DNA of 64,000 nucleotides from the NCBI GenBank assembly GCA_044238845.1, contig JBIICN010000020.1, forward strand, positions 1 to 64,000, read 5' to 3'. The first letter of the stretch is position 1. Every line of letters begins with the position of its first letter. The notes beneath the pieces are model-generated. The model made no database searches and was not told the DNA's origin. It saw only the letters and a program-made list of their open reading frames with translations. Source of the DNA: UBA4416 sp044238845 (GTDB lineage: Bacteria > Bacteroidota > Bacteroidia > B-17B0 > Aurantibacillaceae). The position numbers were made by a program, and so were the translations under genes. Shown here in pieces: positions 52,104 to 60,044 of this stretch.

Positions 52104-52151
52104 TCTGCTTTGTTGTATTAAGAAAATTATTACTTTTAAAAAATTAAACCA

Positions 52152-52682
52152 GTGAAGCCAAGAGTTTTATTAGAAAATAAACAATTAGAAGTTACTCTTA
52201 CTCGCCTTTGCTATCAATTAATAGAAGTTCATAACGATTTTAGTAATACGGTTATAATTGGCTTGCAGCCTCGTGGTATATATTTGGCTCATCGTATTCA
52301 AAAATTACTAGAAGGTATTTTAAAGAAGAAAGTGAATTGTGGTGATTTGGATATTACCTTTTACCGTGATGATTTTCGTAAAAAAGAACTCATTCCTAAT
52401 CGTACCAATATTGATTTTATAATTGAGGACAAGAATGTGATTTTAGTGGATGATGTATTATTTACTGGAAGAACCATTCGCGCTGGTTTAGATGCTATGT
52501 TAGCATTTGGCCGACCAAACGATGTAGAATTATTGGTTTTAGTAGACAGAAGATTTAGCCGACATGTGCCAATTCAAGCAAAGTATACAGGGCTTGTGAT
52601 TGATTCTATTGAAACGCAAAATGTAAAAGTAGAGTGGACCGAAACAGATAAAAAAGATAGAGTAACATTAATAGATAAATAA
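52152..52682 (+). CDS. pyrR: PyrR: pyrimidine regulator / uracil phosphoribosyltransferase family
   Basis: 176 residues from a GTG. The PRPP-binding motif VILVDDVLFTGRTIRAGLDA (about 96-115) and early ITRLCYQLIE-like region fit PyrR. In Firmicutes it binds pyr mRNA and controls attenuation and has some uracil phosphoribosyltransferase activity. The 48-base gap upstream is too short for a classical PyrR attenuator, so it may act at another site or only as an enzyme. It sits 2 bases before the DinB gene. Confidence 0.9.
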   Translation: MKPRVLLENKQLEVTLTRLCYQLIEVHNDFSNTVIIGLQPRGIYLAHRIQKLLEGILKKKVNCGDLDITFYRDDFRKKELIPNRTNIDFIIEDKNVILVDDVLFTGRTIRAGLDAMLAFGRPNDVELLVLVDRRFSRHVPIQAKYTGLVIDSIETQNVKVEWTETDKKDRVTLIDK

Positions 52683-52684
52683 TA

Positions 52685-53191
52685 ATGCGCCCACAAAAAA
52701 AAGATCATATCCCATACTTCGAATATTACATTAATCTTATTCCTGAGGATGATATTATTTCCGCATTAAAAACAAATCATCAAACTATTTTAGATTTTAT
52801 TGAAGATATTCCTCGTCAAAAACTAAATTATTTTTATGACGAAGGTAAATGGACAGTAAAACAAGTCATCAATCATATTATTGATACGGAGCGTATTTTA
52901 AGTTATAGAGCTTTACGTTTTGCGAGAGGAGATAACCAAAAAGTGTTAGCCTTTGATGAAAATTTATATGCGGCTAATGCTAATCTAACCAATACAAATA
53001 TTCAATTATTAGCTGATGAATTTGATTCGGTAAGACTATCTAATATTTTGTTATTCAGACAATTATCGGATAAAGAATTATTGCTGAAAGGTCAAATGGC
53101 ATCCGGAGAAGTGAATGTATTATCACTGGGATATATGCTATGTGGTCATGCCCAACATCATATTAATATTATAAAAGAAAGATATTTATAA
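52685..53191 (+). CDS. DinB-family protein
   Basis: 168 residues, four-helix bundle of the DinB/YfiT type. WTVKQVINHIIDTERILSYRAL gives one metal-binding His and LGYMLCGHAQHHINIIKERYL gives the other two. These proteins are metal-dependent thiol transferases or of unknown role. It lies between pyrR and pyrB with 2- and 3-base gaps, so it is in their operon. No pyrimidine role is known to me. Confidence 0.87.
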   Translation: MRPQKKDHIPYFEYYINLIPEDDIISALKTNHQTILDFIEDIPRQKLNYFYDEGKWTVKQVINHIIDTERILSYRALRFARGDNQKVLAFDENLYAANANLTNTNIQLLADEFDSVRLSNILLFRQLSDKELLLKGQMASGEVNVLSLGYMLCGHAQHHINIIKERYL

Positions 53192-53194
53192 CCT

Positions 53195-54118
53195 ATGAGC
53201 AACTTAAGCGTCAATCATCTATTAGGAATAAAATATATCACTAAAAATGATATTCAATTAATTTTAGATACCGCTACCAATTTTAAAGAAGTGTTAAACC
53301 GTCCTATTAAAAAAGTGCCTTCTTTAAGAGATTTAACTGTTGCCAATTTATTTTTCGAAAATTCAACCCGTACTCGTTTGTCTTTTGAATTAGCTCAAAA
53401 GCGCTTAAGTGCCGATGTCGTTAATTTTTCAGCATCTTCCTCTTCAGTTAAAAAAGGAGAAACTTTAATTGATACCGTAAATAATATCTTAGCCATGAAA
53501 GTGGATATGGTCGTAATGCGTCATTCAAGTGCAGGTGCGGCCGAATTTTTATCTAAAAAAGTGAATGCAAAAATAGTGAATGCTGGAGATGGCGCTCATG
53601 AACACCCTACACAAGCTTTACTGGATGCTTTCTCAATGAGAGAAAAATTAGGAGATTTAAAAGGAAAAAAGATTGCAATTGTTGGTGATATTTTACACTC
53701 TCGTGTAGCTTTATCAAATATTTTCTGTTTACAAAAACTTGGCGCAGAAGTTAAAGTGTGTGGTCCTACAACATTGATTCCTAAATATATAGAAAGTTTA
53801 GGAGTTAAAGTAGAAACAGATTTACGTAAAACACTCGAATGGTGTGATGTCGCTAATATGTTACGTATACAATTAGAAAGACAAGATATTAAGTTCTTCC
53901 CATCTATTAGAGAATATACCATGCTGTATGGTTTAGATAAAACTTTATTAGATTCTCTATCTAAAAAAATCATCATCATGCACCCTGGTCCAATTAACCG
54001 TGGTGTTGAAATTACAAGTGATGTGGCTGATAGCGACCAATCAATTATTTTAGATCAGGTTGAAAATGGCGTAGCTGTTCGTATGGCAGTGATGTTTTTA
54101 TTGGCAGGACGCCAATAA
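53195..54118 (+). CDS. pyrB: Aspartate carbamoyltransferase catalytic subunit
   Basis: 307 residues. Condenses carbamoyl phosphate and aspartate, committing to pyrimidine synthesis. The carbamoyl-phosphate site FFENSTRTRLSFE (STRT 57-60), HEHPTQALLDAFSM and MHPGPINRGVEI are all present. No pyrI regulatory chain adjoins, as usual in forms that work with PyrR. The downstream gap of 131 bases holds no clear terminator. Confidence 0.95.
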   Translation: MSNLSVNHLLGIKYITKNDIQLILDTATNFKEVLNRPIKKVPSLRDLTVANLFFENSTRTRLSFELAQKRLSADVVNFSASSSSVKKGETLIDTVNNILAMKVDMVVMRHSSAGAAEFLSKKVNAKIVNAGDGAHEHPTQALLDAFSMREKLGDLKGKKIAIVGDILHSRVALSNIFCLQKLGAEVKVCGPTTLIPKYIESLGVKVETDLRKTLEWCDVANMLRIQLERQDIKFFPSIREYTMLYGLDKTLLDSLSKKIIIMHPGPINRGVEITSDVADSDQSIILDQVENGVAVRMAVMFLLAGRQ

Positions 54119-54249
54119 TATCTACAATTTTCTGTTTAAAACTTTAGCTGATTTTAGAATTTAAAATCTGTAAAAACACTGAATTTTATTTAAATTTACT
54201 TAACTAAATGGAATTAAAAACTTCCTAATTATTTACTAAACAATAATCT

Positions 54250-55107
54250 ATGAAAAAAATCTACTTATCAATTATTGCTGTTTCTGCCACTTTAGCTTCT
54301 GCTTTTGCACAAACAGTTCCTACCTGTTCTTTAAATACAACATTTATCGCTAGTAATAAAGTAGGTGTTTATCCTGATAGTGTTACTAATTTTATATCAG
54401 GTGTTGTAGGTCAGCCATATGTTCAAAATTTAACTGTAAAAGTTCCAAAAGATACTACATCTACAGGCTTAACTTTTTGCTTCAATCGTTTTGAAATTAC
54501 AACTCCTACAGGAATTACAAATTATAATTTACCTCCAGGATTAAATTTAGGTTCATCTACAACTGCCGTTAATACTGGTTCAGTAATTAATGGAGCACCA
54601 GCATTTAAATTTCCAGGAAATGCTAATAATTGTGCAAGTATTTATGGAACCCCAACAACTGCTGGTTCGTATACGTTAAGCTTAAAAGTTACTCCATTTA
54701 TGACTCCTTTAGCTTTTGGTTCATGTCCGACATCTCCAAATGTAACAGGTGGTAGTAGTAGTTTAACTCCTCCACAAACTCTAAACTATTATATTATTAA
54801 TATTTTACCTGCAATAACAACAGGATTAAGAGATATTGGTAAAGATAAAATGGCTTTATATCAAAATGAGCCGAATCCTTTTTCTGATTTCACTGATATC
54901 AAATTTTATGTAGAAGGAGAAGATAATGCGACAATTTCTGTTTACAATGCTCTTGGTTCAATTGTAAGTCAACAAACTATTAAAACTAATGCAGGAGAAA
55001 ATAAAGTAACCATTAATGCTTCAAATTTGGCTAACGGAACCTATATCTACTCATTAAAATACAAAAATGCCATTACTACAAAACGTATGATGGTAATTAA
55101 TAATTAA
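54250..55107 (+). CDS. Secreted protein with type IX sorting domain and putative Ig-like domain
   Basis: 285 residues. Signal peptide MKKIYLSIIAVSATLASAFAQ. Body about 22-185 has He_PIG-like features (NLPPGLNLGSS, YGTPTTAGSYTLSLKV). The sorting domain is at the C-terminus (LYQNEPNPFSDFTDIKFYV, LANGTYIYSLKY). It is secreted by the type IX route. The function is unknown. The next gene, rnz, starts only 28 bases later. Confidence 0.87.
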   Translation: MKKIYLSIIAVSATLASAFAQTVPTCSLNTTFIASNKVGVYPDSVTNFISGVVGQPYVQNLTVKVPKDTTSTGLTFCFNRFEITTPTGITNYNLPPGLNLGSSTTAVNTGSVINGAPAFKFPGNANNCASIYGTPTTAGSYTLSLKVTPFMTPLAFGSCPTSPNVTGGSSSLTPPQTLNYYIINILPAITTGLRDIGKDKMALYQNEPNPFSDFTDIKFYVEGEDNATISVYNALGSIVSQQTIKTNAGENKVTINASNLANGTYIYSLKYKNAITTKRMMVINN

Positions 55108-55118
55108 TTATTATTTTC

Positions 55119-55123
55119 GGAGG
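55119..55123 (+). promoter_or_regulatory. Shine-Dalgarno-like GGAGG before rnz
   Basis: GGAGG ends 11 bases before the rnz ATG. Other genes in the window have A/T-rich leaders without it, so this is unusual for Bacteroidota. Confidence 0.55.
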
Positions 55124-55134
55124 AATATACAATT

Positions 55135-56055
55135 ATGTCTGTTCAATCCTTCGAATTATTAATATTAGGTAGTAGTGCGGCAACGCCTACTGCAAATAGA
55201 AATCCAACCGCTCAGTTATTAAATATAGCTGAGCGGTTTTTTTTGATTGATTGTGGAGAGGGTACTCAAATGCAAATGAGAAAATATAAAGCTCGTTTTC
55301 AAAATATAAACCATGTATTTATTAGTCATTTGCATGGCGACCATTTTTATGGCTTACCTGGCTTTTTAGCGAGTATGCATTTATTAGGAAGAAAAAATGA
55401 TTTAACCATTTATGGTCCTTCAGAACTTGAAGAAATTATTAACCTTATTCACAAGCATTCTGATACATATTTAAATTACCAAGTCAAATTTGTTCATACT
55501 CAAAATAATATGAAACAATTATTGTTTGAAGATGACAAAGTAGAAGTCTATAGTTTTCCGCTAAAACATCGTATTGCTACAACAGGCTATTTATTTAAAG
55601 AAAAACCATTTCCTAGAAATATTGATAAGTATAAATTAGAAAAACTAAATGTATCATTTGCCGAAATCCATAAATTAAAATTAGGATTGGATGCTATTGA
55701 TAATAATGGCAATACAATTAAGAATATTGACTTAACTATAGATCCACCAAACTCAAGAAGTTATGCATTTTGTAGCGATACTAAGTTTTTTGAGGAATTA
55801 GCAAATGATATAAAAGATGTTGATTTGTTGTACCACGAATCTACATTTTTAGAAGATAAAAAAGATAGAGCTAAGCAAACCTTTCATAGCACAGCAAAAC
55901 AAGCAGCCGAAATGGCAAAACTAGCGAATGCTAAAAAGTTATTATTAGGACATTTTTCGGCTAGATATGGAAAATTAGATGAGTTTTTAAATGAAGCCAA
56001 AGTTGTTTTTCAAAACACAGAATTAGCAATTGAGGGAAGTGAATTTTCTTTGTAA
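55135..56055 (+). CDS. rnz: Ribonuclease Z
   Basis: 306 residues. Endonuclease that trims the 3' end of tRNA precursors. The metallo-beta-lactamase core has SHLHGDH (His65, His67, Asp69, His70). IDCGEGTQMQMRKY and GLPGFLASM are the family motifs, and HSTAKQAAEMAKLANAKKLLLGHFSARYG is the C-terminal set. The ATG is supported by the GGAGG 11 bases upstream and by the family start ELLILGSSAATPT. A perfect terminator-like hairpin lies within codons about 25-37. Confidence 0.94.
   Translation: MSVQSFELLILGSSAATPTANRNPTAQLLNIAERFFLIDCGEGTQMQMRKYKARFQNINHVFISHLHGDHFYGLPGFLASMHLLGRKNDLTIYGPSELEEIINLIHKHSDTYLNYQVKFVHTQNNMKQLLFEDDKVEVYSFPLKHRIATTGYLFKEKPFPRNIDKYKLEKLNVSFAEIHKLKLGLDAIDNNGNTIKNIDLTIDPPNSRSYAFCSDTKFFEELANDIKDVDLLYHESTFLEDKKDRAKQTFHSTAKQAAEMAKLANAKKLLLGHFSARYGKLDEFLNEAKVVFQNTELAIEGSEFSL
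55206..55244 (+). terminator. terminator-like hairpin inside the rnz coding sequence
   Basis: AACCGCTCAG (55206-55215) and CTGAGCGGTT (55229-55238) form 10 perfect pairs with a 13-base loop, then T8 (55237-55244). It codes for part of PTAQLLNIAERFF. It could be the end of the upstream sorting-domain transcript or an attenuator. Confidence 0.7.
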
Positions 56056-56101
56056 TTTCAAAAATTAACTTTTTGTTGTGAATTATTTTTTAAAGATAAA
56101 T

Positions 56102-56131
56102 TTTGTAATTTCGAAATGAAACGTATCTTTG
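56102..56131 (+). promoter_or_regulatory. Bacteroidota-type promoter of the response regulator
   Basis: TTTG (56102-56105), 18 bases, TATCTTTG (56124-56131). The box overlaps a possible TTG start at 56129, so the gene start must be the ATG at 56165. Confidence 0.65.
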
Positions 56132-56164
56132 TTTAAAATTAATCTAAATAAGAAGTTTTTAATA

Positions 56165-56821
56165 ATGATATCAGTACTTATAGCCGATAATAACTACTTA
56201 AGCAGATTGGGGCTTTATACATTATTAAGCTCTTCAGCTAATTTTGAAGTAGACTATACAGAAGACGACAATTTTGAAAATTTAATAGCTTGTATTAAAA
56301 AAAATAAACCAAGAATTTTAGTATTAGATTTTCAATCATTAAATATCAATTCTAAGCAAATTTCTACTATTACAAAAACGTTCAAACGCTTACAAGTATT
56401 AGCAATTACAGATTATATGAGCAGAGTAGAAATGCAGTCTGCTTTAGATTCTGGTGTGAGAAGTTATTTGTTAAAAGAATGCGATAAGGAAGAAATTATA
56501 GAGGCATTGCAAGCTACACACAGTGGCGAACGATTCTTATGTGGTAAAGTGGCTTATTTCTTAGCTAATACTCAAGAGTTAGAGGTTATGCGTCCTGAAT
56601 TAGAAAAGGTGTCTTGCCAAGGCTTAGGTATTACCGATAGAGAATTGGATATTATTCGTTTAATTTCAGAAGGTTTATCAAATAAACTAATTGCAGATAA
56701 ATTGGAACTAAGTACTCATACGGTCAATACTCATCGTAAAAACATTATGAGTAAATTAAGTATTCCTAATACAGCTGGTATTGTTATGTTTGCGGTTAAA
56801 AATAAATTATTAGCCGCTTAA
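56165..56821 (+). CDS. LuxR/NarL-type response regulator
   Basis: 218 residues from the ATG at 56165; a TTG 36 bases upstream is inside the promoter. The receiver domain (about 1-120) has the acidic pocket around Asp8 and a candidate phospho-acceptor Asp55 in LVLDFQS. The DNA-binding domain is at about 150-218 (LGITDRELDIIRLISEGLSNKLIADKLELSTHTVNTHRKNIMSKL). It is a two-component transcription factor. No histidine kinase is adjacent, so it is an orphan. The target is unknown. Confidence 0.9.
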   Translation: MISVLIADNNYLSRLGLYTLLSSSANFEVDYTEDDNFENLIACIKKNKPRILVLDFQSLNINSKQISTITKTFKRLQVLAITDYMSRVEMQSALDSGVRSYLLKECDKEEIIEALQATHSGERFLCGKVAYFLANTQELEVMRPELEKVSCQGLGITDRELDIIRLISEGLSNKLIADKLELSTHTVNTHRKNIMSKLSIPNTAGIVMFAVKNKLLAA

Positions 56822-56826
56822 TCTTT

Positions 56827-56934
56827 ATGCAATCTTCCTTAGAACTTGGTGATTTTTTTATCTTATTTCTAATTGCGGGCATTTTTAGTTTAGGTGTTTA
56901 TACTATCGTGAAATTCATGAGGAGTAAAGATTAA
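56827..56934 (+). CDS. Short single-helix membrane protein (35 residues)
   Basis: ATG 6 bases after the response regulator stop, 35 codons and a TAA. Residues about 8-28 are a hydrophobic segment (FFILFLIAGIFSLGVYTIV) followed by KFMRSKD, so a positive tail would stay inside. The close spacing and regular composition suggest a real gene co-transcribed with the regulator, but I recognise no family. Confidence 0.45.
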   Translation: MQSSLELGDFFILFLIAGIFSLGVYTIVKFMRSKD

Positions 56935-56939
56935 TTTTT

Positions 56940-56947
56940 TATATTTG
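56940..56947 (+). promoter_or_regulatory. -7 box (TATATTTG) of the sorting-domain gene at 56965-58428
   Basis: Exact TAnnTTTG 17 bases before the ATG; no clear -33. Confidence 0.4.
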
Positions 56948-56964
56948 TTTATAAATCGAATATC

Positions 56965-58428
56965 ATGAAAAAAAACTTACTATCCTTTATTTTAATTTTT
57001 TCTTTTATTAGCCTAATAGATGCTCAAGTGGCAATATTCAAATCAGTTTCGTTTGTTGATTCTGTTTCTCAACCTAGTTTAAAAAAATATGGATTTAAGT
57101 TAAGTTGCACTGGATTTAATTTGCCAATTGTATTTGTAACTATTGATCAATCTAACGGTAATATTTATTATACCGATTCAATTCCAAATTTATTGAACAG
57201 TAACAGCACAGCAAATGACTTTTTAACTGCTAATTATTGGTCTTTTGCTATAAATGGAAATGATTTAACAGATACGTTAATGTTTTTACAACCAACTGCA
57301 ACTGGTAAAAACATTTTGTCTACCTCTTTAATTTCATCTCCAACTTCTGCTTTGAATTGCGACGGAAAAATTCACCTGAATTTAAATACATCGGTTCCAT
57401 CGGTAAACAGCGCCGTATTGTTTTTTGGAGAAAGAAATAATTGGAATCAAATTACGTCTAGCCCACCTTATAACTTGGATACTTTGTGTAGTGGTAATTA
57501 TGTTTCACTTGCTATTTGTAGTGTTGAATTAACACCTGGTAACATTGTTAATCCGGTAGAAAATATATCATATTTAATTGGTCAATCTGCATTTCCATCG
57601 TCAACAGGATTAAACGTTAACGTAAATTCTTATAAGCAGGCAAACACACCTACATGCGATGGTAAAGCTCGAGTTTCCATTACTAATTCGGTTGTGCCTT
57701 TTTTATGTTCTTTTGATGGTGGTGCTTTTGCCAGTTCGGATTCCGTGATTAATTTGTGTGAAGGGATGCATAGAGTTTTGGTTGCAACAGCAAATGATAC
57801 TGTTGGAAAATATTTTATAATTGCTAGTAGCGGCAACGTTATCAATAATCCAAATACTTATGGCCTTGTTGTAGATACTATTATTTATAATTATACAAAT
57901 TGTAATTTTGATTATAATTTGCCTATCGATTCAGCATTTTTAGTGAACTACAATGCAATTGATTCAAACACAATATTCCTTTCTTGGGAGATTTGGCAGG
58001 GAGGAACATTGACTGCTGTTTCTGATACAGTTTCCTTCAATTATCAAGCAGGTAATAATATGATAAGTCTAATGATTTTTTGTGGAAATGCAAGAACAGC
58101 TTCTGTTGCTAATTTTAAGACTTTTAGAATAAATGACTATGCTAATTTATCAAATACTGTCACTTCCATAAAAGATAATCAAAGTAATTCAAATTTCGAA
58201 TTATATCCTAATCCGTTTTCAACTTCAATTTCTATCAAATCAAAAGATAAGTTTATTATTAATAGTATTGAACTCTATAATGTATTAGGAGAAAGAGTAG
58301 AAATTAACTATCAATCTCATGGTAGGGAAATGGTAATAGATACTGAATATTTAAAAACAGGATTTTATACAATTTCAATTATTAGCAAATCAGGACTAAA
58401 GAGTACCTACAAGGTAATTAAGCAGTAA
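56965..58428 (+). CDS. Secreted protein with type IX sorting domain
   Basis: 487 residues. Signal peptide about 1-20 (SLIDAQ). The body (21-400) has two internally similar parts, each with a CDGK motif (TSALNCDGKIHLNL near 133 and TPTCDGKARVSITN near 235). They may be repeated beta-domains. The sorting domain is at the C-terminus (ELYPNPFSTSISIKSKDK). It is surface or secreted, of unknown function. It lies just before guaA but with its own promoter. Confidence 0.84.
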   Translation: MKKNLLSFILIFSFISLIDAQVAIFKSVSFVDSVSQPSLKKYGFKLSCTGFNLPIVFVTIDQSNGNIYYTDSIPNLLNSNSTANDFLTANYWSFAINGNDLTDTLMFLQPTATGKNILSTSLISSPTSALNCDGKIHLNLNTSVPSVNSAVLFFGERNNWNQITSSPPYNLDTLCSGNYVSLAICSVELTPGNIVNPVENISYLIGQSAFPSSTGLNVNVNSYKQANTPTCDGKARVSITNSVVPFLCSFDGGAFASSDSVINLCEGMHRVLVATANDTVGKYFIIASSGNVINNPNTYGLVVDTIIYNYTNCNFDYNLPIDSAFLVNYNAIDSNTIFLSWEIWQGGTLTAVSDTVSFNYQAGNNMISLMIFCGNARTASVANFKTFRINDYANLSNTVTSIKDNQSNSNFELYPNPFSTSISIKSKDKFIINSIELYNVLGERVEINYQSHGREMVIDTEYLKTGFYTISIISKSGLKSTYKVIKQ

Positions 58429-58471
58429 TTTTTCACCTTATTTCACATTTTATTTTCTTCTTGAAGCCTTT

Positions 58472-58500
58472 CTAACAAAAGATTTAGCTATCTTTGTTAG
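58472..58500 (+). promoter_or_regulatory. -7 box in an inverted repeat ahead of guaA
   Basis: TATCTTTG (58489-58496) is an exact TAnnTTTG, in the right arm of CTAACAAAAGAT (58472-58483) / ATCTTTGTTAG (58490-58500), one bulged base. The box ends 9 bases before the guaA ATG. No TTG lies at the standard -33 distance. Confidence 0.5.
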
Positions 58501-58505
58501 CTATT

Positions 58506-60035
58506 ATGCAAGAACAAATTTTAATCCTCGATTTTGGTTCACAATTCACTCAATTAATTGCTCGTCGTTTACGAGAAATGAATGTTTACTGTGAAATCCA
58601 CCCCTTTAATAAAATTCCTGAACTAACTCCTAATATTAAGGGTGTTATTTTATCTGGTAGTCCACATAGTGTGCGACAAGAAAATCCATTAAACCCAAGT
58701 TTAGAAAACATAAAAGGTAAACTCCCTTTATTAGGGATTTGTTATGGTGCTCAATTATTAGCGCATTTTTATGGTGGCGAAGTAGGTAAATCTAATTCTC
58801 GTGAATACGGTAGAGCAAACTTAAGTTTTGTTGAAGATAATAATCCTTTATTTAAAGGCATTAGCAACGAGTCGCAAGTTTGGATGAGCCACGCAGATAC
58901 CATTTTAAAAGTTCCTGAAAATTATAATGTCATCGCTAGTACACATGATGTGAAGGTTGCTGGATTTGCAGTATCAGGCGAACAAACTTGGGGAATTCAG
59001 TTTCATCCCGAAGTATATCATTCAACAGAAGGTGCTGCTTTGTTACAAAATTTCGTGAAAGGAATTTGTGGTTGCAAAGGTACTTGGACATCTGATTCAT
59101 TTATCGATACGACGGTTGCTGAGTTAAAACAAAAATTGGGTAACGATAAAGTAGTTTTAGGTTTATCGGGTGGTGTTGATAGTAGTGTGGCTGCTGTTTT
59201 ATTACATAAAGCCATTGGCGCAAACTTGCACTGTATTTTTGTGGATAATGGTTTATTACGTAAAAATGAATTTGAAAGTGTTTTAGATTCATATAAACAC
59301 ATGGGATTAAACGTAAAAGGCGTAAATGCTAAACAACGTTTTTATGATGCTTTAAAAGGTTTATCTGATCCTGAAGCTAAACGTAAAGCTATTGGAAAAG
59401 CTTTTGTAGATGTATTTGATGATGAATCAAAAACAATTACGGATGCTAAATGGTTAGGGCAAGGGACTATTTATCCTGACGTGATTGAAAGTTTATCTGT
59501 TAACGGACCATCTGCTACTATTAAATCGCATCATAATGTGGGAGGTTTACCTGATTATATGAAGTTAAGTGTTGTTGAACCATTGCGTAGTTTATTTAAA
59601 GATGAAGTACGTAGAGTTGGAAGAGCTTTAGGAATTGATGCGGCTTTAATTGGTCGTCATCCTTTCCCTGGACCAGGATTAGCTATTCGTATCTTAGGAG
59701 ATATTACACCTGAGAAAGTAGATTTATTACAAAACGTAGACGCCATTTTTATCGATGGTTTAAAATCAGCTGGATTATATGACTCTGTTTGGCAAGCAGG
59801 CGCTATCTTATTACCAATACAAAGTGTTGGTGTGATGGGTGATGAACGTACTTATGAAAAAGTAGTGGCTCTTCGTGCTGTTTCTTCTACAGATGGTATG
59901 ACAGCTGATTGGTGCCATTTGCCTTATGAGTTTTTAGCGAAAGTTTCAAACGATATTATCAATAAAGTAAAAGGTGTTAATAGAGTGGTGTACGACATTA
60001 GTTCTAAACCTCCAGCTACTATTGAGTGGGAGTAA
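58506..60035 (+). CDS. guaA: GMP synthase (glutamine-hydrolysing)
   Basis: 509 residues from the ATG 58506; a TTG at 58494 in frame lies inside the -7 box and is rejected. Class I glutaminase with Cys79 in GICYGAQLL, His168 and Glu170 in HPEV. The synthetase PP-loop SGGVDSS is at 222-228, and RHPFPGPGLAIRILG and the C-terminal dimer domain ending SKPPATIEWE are typical. Converts XMP to GMP in the cytosol. It is the first gene of a run of four with the LysM fusion, hemF and DUF502. Confidence 0.97.
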   Translation: MQEQILILDFGSQFTQLIARRLREMNVYCEIHPFNKIPELTPNIKGVILSGSPHSVRQENPLNPSLENIKGKLPLLGICYGAQLLAHFYGGEVGKSNSREYGRANLSFVEDNNPLFKGISNESQVWMSHADTILKVPENYNVIASTHDVKVAGFAVSGEQTWGIQFHPEVYHSTEGAALLQNFVKGICGCKGTWTSDSFIDTTVAELKQKLGNDKVVLGLSGGVDSSVAAVLLHKAIGANLHCIFVDNGLLRKNEFESVLDSYKHMGLNVKGVNAKQRFYDALKGLSDPEAKRKAIGKAFVDVFDDESKTITDAKWLGQGTIYPDVIESLSVNGPSATIKSHHNVGGLPDYMKLSVVEPLRSLFKDEVRRVGRALGIDAALIGRHPFPGPGLAIRILGDITPEKVDLLQNVDAIFIDGLKSAGLYDSVWQAGAILLPIQSVGVMGDERTYEKVVALRAVSSTDGMTADWCHLPYEFLAKVSNDIINKVKGVNRVVYDISSKPPATIEWE

Positions 60036-60044
60036 TCACAAATA

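Noticed and set aside
53596..53979. 127-codon ORF antisense to pyrB
   Set aside because: Shadow of pyrB in the opposite strand.
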